A DNA stretch of 64,000 nt from NCBI GenBank assembly GCA_900552465.1, contig URZO01000011.1:22510-86509 (forward strand), written 5' to 3'. A program made the position numbers and the translations under genes. Of the stretch, positions 51,703 through 60,524 are shown piece by piece. Within the stretch, counting starts at the first letter, position 1; each line of letters starts with the position of its first letter. Source of the DNA: an uncultured Parabacteroides sp. Lineage in GTDB: Bacteria > Bacteroidota > Bacteroidia > Bacteroidales > Tannerellaceae. Under the pieces are notes generated by a model that saw nothing but the letters and a program-made list of their open reading frames with translations, did no database searches and was not told the origin of the DNA.

Positions 51703-51782
51703 GACAGTTGTCAGCCGTATGGCCGATAACCGTCAGCCATACGGCTGATAACTGTCGGCCATGCGGTTGATAATTATCAGCC
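51703..51782. repeat. tandem 22-bp repeats, about 3.6 copies
   Basis: Units at 51703-51724, 51725-51746 and 51747-51768 and a partial one to 51782 share the pattern GATAACnGTCAGCCATACGGCT with changes. The first two junction parts form a perfect 12-bp inverted repeat (CAGCCGTATGGC/GCCATACGGCTG). It lies in a 550-bp gap between the divergent TPR and oadG genes. The rest of that gap is AT-rich and holds the TPR -7 box and a TAATTTTG -7 box for oadG (52045-52052); no gene is seen. Confidence 0.8.
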
Positions 51783-52044
51783 AACAAGCCGATCGGCATG
51801 AATATACAAAAGAATACCGTTCATTACTCTATTTGTTAGCCATTTATTTTATAACCGTTCATCTTCCGACACAAATCCGAAGAGCAGTCCGTTTATTTCA
51901 AAAACAAACAAAATCCCAGAACAATCAGACGTATTTATAACACAAACTCTAAAATTCATTACGAATTATAACTTTTTCAGAAAAAAGAAACGCTATATTT
52001 TGTATTTTTATATCGGATTATAAAGTTAAATTCAGACATTTTAC

Positions 52045-52052
52045 TAATTTTG
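52045..52052 (+). promoter_or_regulatory. -7 box of the oad operon
   Basis: TAATTTTG matches TAnnTTTG, 66 bp before the oadG ATG. No -33 TTTG was found. Confidence 0.45.
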
Positions 52053-52117
52053 TGCCAGATTTTTAACTTGGGTAGGATTGTGCCAGCCACACCAACCGCA
52101 CGCCTCCCTATCAATTT

Positions 52118-52405
52118 ATGAGTATGGAAAACTTGGAAACTGGACTTTTGTTAATGGTAGTTGGAATGACCACCGTCTTTGCCATTCTGCTAATCGTTAT
52201 CAATCTTGGGAAGGGGCTGATCGTATTGGTCAACAAATATGCGCCCGAAGAGATCATTGTAAAAAAACAGGTGACACCGCAAAGACAGGCTGTGTCCGCT
52301 TCGCCGGTCGGCGGAATCACGAACCAGACAACTGCCGCTATCGTATCGGCCGTCAGCGTTGTGACAGGCGGCCAGGGTAAAGTTGTCAAAATCGAGAAAT
52401 TATAA
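52118..52405 (+). CDS. oadG: sodium-pump decarboxylase gamma subunit (OadG family)
   Basis: A 95-residue small membrane protein: one TM near residues 7-29 (LLLMVVGMTTVFAILLIVIN) and a cytoplasmic tail rich in Thr, Val and Gly. In the family it holds the alpha subunit to the membrane-embedded beta subunit. A second ATG at 52124 is an equally good start. It heads the gamma-alpha-beta operon; the alpha gene follows after 23 bp. Confidence 0.85.
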   Translation: MSMENLETGLLLMVVGMTTVFAILLIVINLGKGLIVLVNKYAPEEIIVKKQVTPQRQAVSASPVGGITNQTTAAIVSAVSVVTGGQGKVVKIEKL

Positions 52406-52428
52406 TTGCATTTATACATAAAAATATC

Positions 52429-54348
52429 ATGAAGAGAGAAATCAAATTTAGTTTGGTCTTCCGTGACATGTGGCAATCTGCCGGAAAATATGTTCCCACC
52501 GTTGACCAACTAACACGGGTAGCACCTGCCATCATCGAAATGGGATGCTTCGCCCGCGTAGAGACCAATGGCGGAGGATTTGAACAGGTTAATTTATTAT
52601 TCGGTGAAAACCCAAACAGGGCTGTACGCGAATGGACGAGGCCATTCCATGAAGCCGGTATACAAACACATATGCTCGACCGCGCGCTGAACGGATTGCG
52701 CATGAGTCCGGTGCCCGACGACGTGCGCCAGTTGTTCTATCAGGTCAAAAAAGCACAGGGAACGGATATCGCCCGTACATTCTGCGGACTGAACGACGTC
52801 CGCAACATTGCTCCCTCCATTAAATATGCGAAAGCAGCCGGTATGATCTCACAATGCTCGTTGTGTATCACCCACTCACCGATCCATACGGTCGAATACT
52901 ACACCAAGATGGCGATGGAACTGATCGAACTGGGAGCGGACGAAATCTGTATCAAGGACATGGCAGGCATCGGCCGGCCTCACTCGTTAGGACAGATCGT
53001 GGCCAACATCAAGGCTAAGCATCCGGAAATTCCGGTTCAATACCACAGCCATGCCGGTCCCGGTTTCAACGTAGCTTCCATCCTCGAAGTTTGTAATGCC
53101 GGTTGCGACTATATCGACGTGGGCATGGAACCGCTTTCATGGGGGACAGGACATGCCGACCTGCTGACTGTTCAGGCAATGCTGAAAGACGCCGGCTATC
53201 AAGTACCGGAGATCAATATGGAAGCCTACATGAAGGTTCGTAGCCTGATCCAGGAATTCATGGATGACTTCTTAGGATTGTATATCAGCCCGAAAAACCG
53301 TCTGATGAACTCATTGCTGATCGGCCCGGGACTGCCGGGCGGCATGATGGGCAGCCTGATGTCCGACCTCGAAAAGAATCTGGAAACGATCAACAAAAAC
53401 AATATCAAGAACAACAAGCCGCTTATGAGCCAGGATCAACTGCTCATCAAGCTGTTCGACGAAGTGGCATACGTATGGCCGCGTGTCGGTTATCCTCCTC
53501 TGGTAACACCGTTCAGCCAGTATGTCAAGAATCTGGCCCTTATGAACGTGATGCAGATGGAAAAAGGCAAAGCCCGCTGGAGTATGATTGCCGACGATAT
53601 CTGGGACATGATCTTAGGCAAGGCAGGACGCCTGCCGGGACCGTTGGCTCCTGAAATCATCGAAAAGGCTAAAGCCGAAGGACGAGAATTCTTTGAAGGC
53701 AACCCGCAGGACAACTATCCTGACTCACTCGACAAATACCGCAAGCTGATGAACGAAAAGCAATGGGAAACAGGCGAAGACGACGAAGAGTTGTTTGAAT
53801 ATGCCATGCATCCCGCACAGTATGAAGCTTATCGTTCGGGCAAGGCGAAAGTGGAATTCAAGGCGGATGTCGCCAAGAAGAAAGCAGAAAAACAAGGTGC
53901 CGCCAAACCTGCTGCACCGGCAACAACACCAGCAGCCGCTCCTGCCAACGTGACAATGGCAATGCCGACCACACCTCAGGTAATGACCGTAGACGTAAAC
54001 GGACAGGCATTCAAGGTTACCGTTGCGTTCGGAGATAACGCGAACACTACTGCCGCACCGGAAACACCGGCTGCTCCCGCTGCCGCACCAGCGCCTGCCG
54101 CTGCACCTGCCGGAGCCGGAAAAGAAGTGCTTTCGCCACTGGAAGGGAAGTTCTTCCTGGTGAAAGGGGCTTCCGACACGCCTGTAAAAGTCGGGGATGT
54201 AGTGAAAGAAGGCGACGTGCTCTGTTACGTGGAAGCCATGAAAACGTATAATGCCGTACGTGCCGAATTCGGCGGGACTGTCACAGCAATCTGCCTGGCC
54301 TCCGGTGATGCGGTTTCGGAAGATGACGTATTAATGACAATACAATAA
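52429..54348 (+). CDS. oadA: biotin-dependent oxaloacetate/methylmalonyl-CoA-type decarboxylase alpha subunit
   Basis: A 639-residue two-domain enzyme. The carboxyltransferase domain (about 1-480) has RDMWQ, the Zn ligand pair in HSHAGPG and the carbamylated-lysine region CIKDMAG. A long Ala/Pro linker (about 485-570) leads to a biotinyl domain with VEAMKT, Lys605 being the biotinylation site. The motif is EAMKT rather than the usual EAMKM. With the gamma and beta subunits it should couple decarboxylation of oxaloacetate (or a related acid) to Na+ export. Bacteroidota also have a carboxyltransferase of similar sequence in the methylmalonyl-CoA pathway, so the true substrate is not fixed by sequence. 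Confidence 0.88.
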   Translation: MKREIKFSLVFRDMWQSAGKYVPTVDQLTRVAPAIIEMGCFARVETNGGGFEQVNLLFGENPNRAVREWTRPFHEAGIQTHMLDRALNGLRMSPVPDDVRQLFYQVKKAQGTDIARTFCGLNDVRNIAPSIKYAKAAGMISQCSLCITHSPIHTVEYYTKMAMELIELGADEICIKDMAGIGRPHSLGQIVANIKAKHPEIPVQYHSHAGPGFNVASILEVCNAGCDYIDVGMEPLSWGTGHADLLTVQAMLKDAGYQVPEINMEAYMKVRSLIQEFMDDFLGLYISPKNRLMNSLLIGPGLPGGMMGSLMSDLEKNLETINKNNIKNNKPLMSQDQLLIKLFDEVAYVWPRVGYPPLVTPFSQYVKNLALMNVMQMEKGKARWSMIADDIWDMILGKAGRLPGPLAPEIIEKAKAEGREFFEGNPQDNYPDSLDKYRKLMNEKQWETGEDDEELFEYAMHPAQYEAYRSGKAKVEFKADVAKKKAEKQGAAKPAAPATTPAAAPANVTMAMPTTPQVMTVDVNGQAFKVTVAFGDNANTTAAPETPAAPAAAPAPAAAPAGAGKEVLSPLEGKFFLVKGASDTPVKVGDVVKEGDVLCYVEAMKTYNAVRAEFGGTVTAICLASGDAVSEDDVLMTIQ

Positions 54349-55583
54349 TGAACGAGATATTTCAAAACTTGTATGAGATGACTGCGTTCAGCAACATCAT
54401 TGCTGAACCGCAGTTCCTGATCATGTATGCCATTGCGTTCATCCTGCTTTATTTAGGTATCAAGAAGCAGTATGAACCGCTATTGCTCGTACCGATCGCA
54501 TTCGGCGTGTTGCTCGCCAACTTTCCCGGAGGCGATATGGGAGTGATACAGGCAGACGAGAACGGCCTGATCAACATACATGGAGTGATGAAGAACATCT
54601 GGGAAATGCCGCTTCACGACATCGCCCATGAACTGGGATTGATGAACTTCATCTATTACATGTTGATCAAGACAGGGTTCCTTCCTCCTATTATCTTTAT
54701 GGGTGTGGGAGCGCTGACGGACTTCGGGCCGATGTTGCGCAACCTGCGGCTTTCCATATTCGGAGCGGCTGCCCAATTGGGTATCTTCACCGTTTTACTG
54801 GTGGCTATCCTGATGGGATTCACCCCGAAAGAAGCGGCTGCATTAGGTATTATCGGCGGCGCCGACGGACCGACGGCAATCTTTACGACAATCAAGTTAG
54901 CTCCACATCTGCTGGGACCGATCGCAATCGCGGCTTATTCCTATATGGCATTGGTTCCGGTCATTATTCCACTGGTAGTCAAACTGTTCTGCTCCAAAAA
55001 GGAATTGTGTATCAACATGAAGGAGCAGGAAAAGAAATATCCGTCTACCACGGAGATCAAGAACCTGCGCGTGTTGAAGATCATTTTCCCGATCGTGGTT
55101 ACTACGGTTGTGGCGTTGTTCGTACCGAGTGCAGTGCCTTTGATCGGTATGCTGATGTTCGGTAACCTGGTAAAGGAAATCGGGACAAACACATTCCGCC
55201 TGTTCGATGCCGCCTCAAACAGCATTATGAATGCGGCAACCATATTCCTGGGACTGTCGGTCGGTGCGACTATGACGGCAGAAGCCTTCCTGAACTTCAC
55301 GACAATCGGTATCGTGATCGGCGGCTTCCTCGCATTTGCCCTCTCCATCGCGGGCGGCATCTTCTTTGTCAAGCTGTTCAACCTCTTTACTAAGAAAAAG
55401 ATCAATCCGCTGATCGGAGCGACCGGCCTGAGTGCAGTGCCGATGGCATCGCGCGTAGCCAACGAAATCGCCCTGAAGTACGACCCCAAAAACCATGTAC
55501 TCCAATATTGCATGGCCAGTAACATCTCCGGCGTAATCGGTTCTGCCGTTGCTGCCGGCGTGCTGATTTCGTTTCTGGGATAA
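54348..55583 (+). CDS. oadB: sodium-translocating decarboxylase beta subunit (OadB)
   Basis: A 411-residue integral membrane protein with about 9-11 TMs. Family motifs are GVGALTDFGPMLRNLRLS and the ion-binding loop GIIGGADGPTAIFTTIKLAP (Asp and surrounding Gly), and, near the end, GLSAVPMASRVANEIALKYD. It pumps Na+ across the inner membrane during decarboxylation by the alpha subunit. Its ATG overlaps the last base of the alpha stop codon (TAATG), so translation is coupled. Confidence 0.95.
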   Translation: MNEIFQNLYEMTAFSNIIAEPQFLIMYAIAFILLYLGIKKQYEPLLLVPIAFGVLLANFPGGDMGVIQADENGLINIHGVMKNIWEMPLHDIAHELGLMNFIYYMLIKTGFLPPIIFMGVGALTDFGPMLRNLRLSIFGAAAQLGIFTVLLVAILMGFTPKEAAALGIIGGADGPTAIFTTIKLAPHLLGPIAIAAYSYMALVPVIIPLVVKLFCSKKELCINMKEQEKKYPSTTEIKNLRVLKIIFPIVVTTVVALFVPSAVPLIGMLMFGNLVKEIGTNTFRLFDAASNSIMNAATIFLGLSVGATMTAEAFLNFTTIGIVIGGFLAFALSIAGGIFFVKLFNLFTKKKINPLIGATGLSAVPMASRVANEIALKYDPKNHVLQYCMASNISGVIGSAVAAGVLISFLG

Positions 55584-55593
55584 GCCATAAGCT

Positions 55594-55691
55594 GGACGCA
55601 AACTACACAGACGAGCACAGAATAACGCAGATTTATTTATTGAATTGATAATATCTGCGTTACTCTGTGCTCGTCTGTGTTATCTGCGTCC
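55594..55691. repeat. 39-bp inverted repeat hairpin after oadB
   Basis: Arms 55594-55632 and 55653-55691 match at 35 of 39 bases around a 20-nt loop. It lies 10 bp after the oadB stop codon and before the DUF349 gene. It probably acts as a transcription terminator or RNA stabiliser, but the length and the absence of a T-run point to a dispersed repeat element. The rest of this 234-bp gap contains AT-rich promoter-like sequence. Confidence 0.85.
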
Positions 55692-55817
55692 GGTAAATAC
55701 TGCCTTTTATTTATTATTTTAACATTTTCTCGCAAATAAATCGCTTTCAAATGCTGAAATCCAAAAATATTTACTTTAATTTGTGACTTGATATAGGATA
55801 CATTTATCCTTTTCTAA

Positions 55818-57743
55818 ATGCGATTGAATATGATGGACACTCACGAAACTAATTTACCAGCTGAAGAGACCGGCAAATTGGAAGAAACTAAAGCACCGGT
55901 GATGACACCGGAAAAGGCAGCGGAAGAAGTTGTAACGAACGAAACACCGGAAGCCGAAGTTGTAGCAGAAGAAGCACCCGCAGCAGCAGTCAGCACTGAC
56001 GAGACTGCAGCAGGTGAAGAAGCGGCTACGGCTGCAGGAAAATTGTCGAAAGAAGAAATTCTGGAGAAACTGACCGGATTAGTTGCAGCGGCAGCCGACG
56101 CGACCCGTAACGAGGTGGAAGCCCTCAAACAGGCTTACTACAAAATCCACCGGAGCGAAGTGGACGAATTGAAGAAAGCATTTCTGGAAGACGGAGGTGA
56201 AGAAAAGGATTTCGTTGCACCCGAAGATGAAACAGAGAACAAGATCAAGGAATTACTTGCCGCCTATAAAGAAAAGCGGGCCGCTATCCTTGCAGAAGAA
56301 GAACGGGTAAAAGCCGCCAACTATGCCTTGAAGCTCCAATTGATCGACCAGTTGAAAGCCTTGACAGAAAGTCAGGAAGATTTCAACAAGCTATACAACG
56401 ACTTCAAGGATATCCAGCAAAGATGGAAAGAAGTGAAAGCCGTTCCACAGGAACATGTCAGCGAACTGTGGAAGAACTATCAGATATACAGCGAAAAGTT
56501 CTACGACATCATTAAGATAAACAACCAGTTCCGCGATTACGACTTCAAGAAGAATCTGGAATTGAAAACAGCTCTCTGCGAAACAGTCGAGAAACTGCAG
56601 ACAGAACCGGATGTCGTATCCGCTTTCCACCAGCTTCAGAAGCTGCACCAGCAATGGCGCGAGATCGGTCCGGTGGCCAAAGAATTGCGCGAAGACCTGT
56701 GGGCTCGCTTCAAAGCCGCCTCTACAATCATCAACAAGCGTCATCAGGAACATTTCGAAGGACTGAAAGCTAAAGAACAGGAAAATCTGGAAGCAAAGAC
56801 AGCCATTTGCGAACAGATAGAAAGTATAGACTACCCGGCTTTGAAATCATTCAAAGATTGGGAAGAAAAGAACAAGGAAGTAATTGCTTTACAGGAAAAA
56901 TGGAAAACAATCGGTTTTGCACCGAAGAAATCGAACGTAAAGATATTCGAGCGTTTCCGTGCCGCCTGTGACGTATATTTCAACCGAAAAAGCGGATTCT
57001 ACAAGGGCATCAAGGAAGGGATGGAGAAGAATCTCGAATTGAAGATAGCCTTGTGCGAAAAAGCGGAAGCACTGAAAGACAGTACTGAATGGAAGAGCAC
57101 AACCGAAAAGATGATCGCTCTGCAGAAAGAATGGAAAACAATCGGTACGGTCGCCCGCAAACATTCAGATGCTGTATGGAAACGTTTCATTTCAGCCTGC
57201 GATTATTTCTTTGAACAAAAGAATAAGAACGTATCTTCTCAGAAGAGCGTAGAGCAGACGAATCTGACGGCCAAGAAAGCTCTGATCGAGAAGATCAATG
57301 CAATAGAAGAGACTGATCATGATGAAGCTCTTGCCACCTTGAAAGAACTCATGGCAGAATGGAACACTATCGGCCATGTACCGTTTAAGGAAAAAGACAA
57401 GATATACAAAGAATATCATGAAGCAGTAGACAAACAATTCGACCGTCTCAAAGTCGACCAGAACGACCGTAAGATGCAAACATTCCGCAATAACCTCAGC
57501 GACATGAGCAGTGGTGAACGCGGAAAAGGAAAGCTCTACGGCGAACGGGAAAAACTGATGCGCATGTACGAACGGATGAAGAACGAACTTCAAACATACG
57601 AAAACAACATCGGATTCCTAAGTATCTCCTCCAAAGGCGGTGGCGGTTTGGTAAAAGAGATGGAACGTAAGATCGAAAAACTGAAAGATGAAATGGCGCT
57701 TATAATCAAGAAGATTGATGCCATCGATGAAAATCTGGAATAA
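55818..57743 (+). CDS. DUF349-domain coiled-coil protein
   Basis: A 641-residue cytoplasmic protein. An acidic Glu/Ala-rich N-terminal region (about 1-75) is followed by several DUF349 repeats, visible as recurring WKEVKAVPQEHVSELWKNY, WREIGPVAKELREDLWARF, WKTIGFAPKKSNVKIFERF and WKTIGTVARKHSDAVWKRF. Long coiled coils complete it. The function of DUF349 is not well established. ATG codons at 55818, 55830 and 55833 are all possible starts. A hairpin terminator follows within 10 bp. Confidence 0.88.
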   Translation: MRLNMMDTHETNLPAEETGKLEETKAPVMTPEKAAEEVVTNETPEAEVVAEEAPAAAVSTDETAAGEEAATAAGKLSKEEILEKLTGLVAAAADATRNEVEALKQAYYKIHRSEVDELKKAFLEDGGEEKDFVAPEDETENKIKELLAAYKEKRAAILAEEERVKAANYALKLQLIDQLKALTESQEDFNKLYNDFKDIQQRWKEVKAVPQEHVSELWKNYQIYSEKFYDIIKINNQFRDYDFKKNLELKTALCETVEKLQTEPDVVSAFHQLQKLHQQWREIGPVAKELREDLWARFKAASTIINKRHQEHFEGLKAKEQENLEAKTAICEQIESIDYPALKSFKDWEEKNKEVIALQEKWKTIGFAPKKSNVKIFERFRAACDVYFNRKSGFYKGIKEGMEKNLELKIALCEKAEALKDSTEWKSTTEKMIALQKEWKTIGTVARKHSDAVWKRFISACDYFFEQKNKNVSSQKSVEQTNLTAKKALIEKINAIEETDHDEALATLKELMAEWNTIGHVPFKEKDKIYKEYHEAVDKQFDRLKVDQNDRKMQTFRNNLSDMSSGERGKGKLYGEREKLMRMYERMKNELQTYENNIGFLSISSKGGGGLVKEMERKIEKLKDEMALIIKKIDAIDENLE

Positions 57744-57751
57744 AAACAAAT

Positions 57752-57790
57752 GAAGCCGCCTAATAAAATAGACGGCTTCGTTGCTTTTCT
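57752..57790 (+). terminator. terminator of the DUF349 gene
   Basis: GAAGCCG (57752-57758) and CGGCTTC (57773-57779) form a stem with a 14-nt loop, followed by a T-rich tract (GTTGCTTTTCTTTT). An ATG at 57750 that lies in this structure is therefore an unlikely start for the next gene. Confidence 0.85.
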
Positions 57791-57797
57791 TTTGCAT

Positions 57798-59009
57798 ATG
57801 AGACCTAAATTACACTATTTCAATCCAGGACACGAAACGGCCGTACTTCAAGGCTCTGAGAATTATACTCCCCCGACCAACGTACAAAGGATGATCCGGG
57901 AGTTATCCTATCTTCCCGTCTGGTATGCAGACCCGGAAGATTTTGTTTTTACGGAAGAGCTCACCTCTCCCCGCTTCTTTTCTTTACAACCGAAAGAACT
58001 CAGACCCTTTGCAACTCTTATCACCCGAAAAGACATTGAGAAGCAAGGGAATGATCTGCCTCAAATGGAAGCTGCTCCCTGGGGACTTTCACCCCAGAGC
58101 CTTCATCTCTTTAACAAACTCAAACAAAATGGGAACCTGGATATTGCCGTTCCCGAATGGAAAGACGATTATACCCGGCTGACAGGTCGGCAGACTGCCG
58201 CCGAATGCTTAGATAAGATACGCGAGATGATGCCGGAGATGGCTTTCCCTGTCCCACCGAAATTCTGCAAAAAGATAAGAGATGTAGAAAAATACCTGAT
58301 CCTCCAGAGGGCGCCTTTTGTACTGAAAACGCCTTATTCTTCTTCCGGCAGAGGCCTGCTCTGGTTACCGGAACGCAAGCTGACGGCAAAAGACCGTACC
58401 TGGATAGAAGGTGCGCTCAATAAACAGGGATGCGTAAGCATCGAATGTGCACTCAACAAATACCAGGACTTTGCCATGGAATTCCATTCGGACGGAAAAG
58501 GGAATGTACGCTACGAAGGCCTTTCCGTATTCGGAGCAGAAAAGAAAGGAGCCTATTCAGGAAACACATTAGGAGACCAGGCATATCTGGAAAGCTTCTT
58601 TATCGAGCACTTCGGAAATGATACATTCCAACGCTTGAAAGAGTCCGTACGGGAAGCAGTCCGGCAAATATACGGCTCTATCTATTCCGGCTACCTGGGT
58701 GTGGATATGCTGGTTTATCGCCAAGCATCCGACAATGCATTTGCCATACATCCTTGCATAGAAGTCAACATGCGGTATACAATGGGCATGGCCGCCTTGC
58801 GCATCAGCCAGAAATATCTGGCACTACATGCACGCGGCGACATGCACATCACCTACCAAAGCAAGCCGGGAGAAGCCTACGAGCATCACAGTTTCATGAA
58901 AAAAGCCTACCCGCTCGAAATAAAGGACGGCAAAATAAGAGAAGGCTACGTCCCCCTCTGCCCGGTAACGAAAGAGACAAAATACCGGGCCTATATGCTC
59001 ATATACTAA
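57798..59009 (+). CDS. ATP-grasp-like protein of unknown function
   Basis: A 403-residue protein beginning MRPKLHYFNPGHETAVLQGS. ATP-grasp-like features are APFVLKTPYSSSGRGLLWL (nucleotide-binding loop) and the metal-binding-like IEVNMRYTMGMAAL; I recognise the fold type but not the reaction. It is conserved in Bacteroidales to my knowledge, without an assigned role. The ATG at 57798 is chosen because an in-frame ATG at 57750 sits in the preceding gene's terminator. Its stop lies 6 bp from the stop of the convergent gene at 59016. Confidence 0.65.
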   Translation: MRPKLHYFNPGHETAVLQGSENYTPPTNVQRMIRELSYLPVWYADPEDFVFTEELTSPRFFSLQPKELRPFATLITRKDIEKQGNDLPQMEAAPWGLSPQSLHLFNKLKQNGNLDIAVPEWKDDYTRLTGRQTAAECLDKIREMMPEMAFPVPPKFCKKIRDVEKYLILQRAPFVLKTPYSSSGRGLLWLPERKLTAKDRTWIEGALNKQGCVSIECALNKYQDFAMEFHSDGKGNVRYEGLSVFGAEKKGAYSGNTLGDQAYLESFFIEHFGNDTFQRLKESVREAVRQIYGSIYSGYLGVDMLVYRQASDNAFAIHPCIEVNMRYTMGMAALRISQKYLALHARGDMHITYQSKPGEAYEHHSFMKKAYPLEIKDGKIREGYVPLCPVTKETKYRAYMLIY

Positions 59010-59015
59010 CTGGTT

Positions 59016-59696
59016 TCATTTTCTCTGCCGGACAGTATAAGTCTGGCTCTTATCCCTGAAGGGAAGTGAAAAACCAAAAGTAAGCCCTAACGTAAAAGTC
59101 CGGTCGTGGCATCCATAATCCTTTTTTGCCATTTTAGAAATATTCGGCAAATAAGCAAACTGGAAACCGACCGGTATACGTCCCAACTGCTGATAAAAGC
59201 CCAACACACACTTCAGGCCCAGGACAACATTACGGAAGGTACCCGCATCCTCCCTGCTAAAACCTTCCGGCCCTCCTTCCTCAGCCCACGCAGTAAACGA
59301 ATCCTTTAACCTGACATCGAGCCGGGGGCCGGCACCCGCAAACAAAGTCAGTCCGGAATTATAACTTTTCTTCATATTAAAGACAGTGTTCAATGTCAGG
59401 TAATGGATATTCGCTTTCGTCAATATAGGAATAGGATTTCCAAAATCAGGATACAACGGTATCCTGTCCTTTCCCCCTTTCTTGATGTATCCGATGCCGC
59501 TTGACAAATTGAACCATCCCTTATCAGCATACTCGTATCCGACCGAAACCTGATAAGGATAAACCTTCTTCTCAAAAGCACTCTTCCGGAGGGAAGAGAC
59601 CGAAATACCATTTTCCACCCGGATTGTCTGTCCATTCATGGCAGAAGAGAGACAAAATAAGAGACACAACAGCCATACACAGTTTTTCTTTTTCAT
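59016..59696 (-). CDS. outer membrane beta-barrel (PorT-like) protein
   Basis: A 226-residue protein with a signal peptide (MKKKNCVWLLCLLFCLSSAMNG) and alternating hydrophobic strands typical of an 8-stranded barrel: YPYQVSVGYEYADKGWFNLS, GLTLFAGAGPRLDV, VVLGLKCVLGFYQQ, FTLGLTFGFSLPF. It fits the outer-membrane-protein-beta-barrel (PorT-like) group. The function is unknown. It lies 129 bp downstream of the LytTR regulator on the same strand, possibly in the same unit. Confidence 0.75.
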   Translation of the reverse strand: MKKKNCVWLLCLLFCLSSAMNGQTIRVENGISVSSLRKSAFEKKVYPYQVSVGYEYADKGWFNLSSGIGYIKKGGKDRIPLYPDFGNPIPILTKANIHYLTLNTVFNMKKSYNSGLTLFAGAGPRLDVRLKDSFTAWAEEGGPEGFSREDAGTFRNVVLGLKCVLGFYQQLGRIPVGFQFAYLPNISKMAKKDYGCHDRTFTLGLTFGFSLPFRDKSQTYTVRQRK

Positions 59697-59825
59697 AATC
59701 TATTATCATTTAGTGACAAAGATTAAACGGGTATAAATGACTGTGCGTATACTGATTTTCTTACTTTGTACATAAACAGCCTCATGCTGAAGCAACAGGA
59801 TAGATTATTGAATGAAAGTCTCTCA

Positions 59826-60524
59826 TCACAACGTATTCCTCAACACCCGCCTCATCACCGCCTCGCGCAGGTTGCGAGCGACGGGAATCTTATGGCCGGA
59901 GATATGCAGCATGTTTCCTTCTATCAGGTCGATGCGGGCGATATTTATAATATAGGATTTATGGGATTGCAGGAACGTGTCTTCGGGAAGGGAAGCCGCT
60001 ATGTTCTTCATCGTAGAATGCACCAGCGTCCTGCCCGCAGGGGTGTAAATACAGACATAGTTCTCAACCGCCTCGACAAACAGGATTTCTTTCAGATAAA
60101 TCTTCTTCATCAGCTTATCACTTTTCACAAAGAGATAAGGATCATCGCCGGCGGCAGGAACTTCCTTTTGCAACGCGGCATGTACCTTGTTCACCGCTTT
60201 CAGGAAACGCTCGAATGAGATCGGTTTGAGCAGGTAGTCGGCGACATCCAGTTCATATCCTTTCAGGGCATACTGCTCATAGGCGGACGTGATGACCACT
60301 TTCGGAGGATTCGCCAGCGTGGAAAGCAGGTCCAGACCGGAGAGGTAAGGCATCTCGATATCCAGAAAAAGCAAATCGGGCTGCTGCTCCTTCAACAAGG
60401 TGTTCAACTGGATCGCATCTTCGCATACGCCTGTCAGGGTAAGGAAATCCACCTTCTCCACATACGACTGCAAACCTTTCCGGGCAACCGGTTCGTCATC
60501 TGTTATCACACAATTTATATTCAT
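59826..60524 (-). CDS. LytTR-family response regulator
   Basis: A 232-residue regulator. The receiver (1-120) has Asp55 in LLFLDIEMPYLSG and the switch region VVITSAYEQYALKGYELDVA-DYLLKP. The C-terminal LytTR DNA-binding domain includes FVKSDKLMKKIYLKEILFVE, YVCIYTPAGRTLVHSTMK and FLQSHKSYIINIARI. It overlaps the kinase gene upstream by 4 bp (ATGA), so the pair is made together. In the family such proteins often regulate nearby envelope genes. Confidence 0.94.
   Translation of the reverse strand: MNINCVITDDEPVARKGLQSYVEKVDFLTLTGVCEDAIQLNTLLKEQQPDLLFLDIEMPYLSGLDLLSTLANPPKVVITSAYEQYALKGYELDVADYLLKPISFERFLKAVNKVHAALQKEVPAAGDDPYLFVKSDKLMKKIYLKEILFVEAVENYVCIYTPAGRTLVHSTMKNIAASLPEDTFLQSHKSYIINIARIDLIEGNMLHISGHKIPVARNLREAVMRRVLRNTL

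Noticed and set aside
52111..52509. A 132-residue minus-strand frame over oadG
   Set aside because: It is fully antisense to a well-supported gene and shows no recognisable domain.
52429..54348. Methylmalonyl-CoA decarboxylase instead of oxaloacetate decarboxylase
   Set aside because: Not fully excluded; the single-chain carboxyltransferase plus biotinyl layout with gamma and beta subunits fits oxaloacetate decarboxylase better.
57750..57797. An earlier ATG for the ATP-grasp-like gene
   Set aside because: It lies within the terminator hairpin of the preceding gene; the ATG at 57798 gives a typical start.
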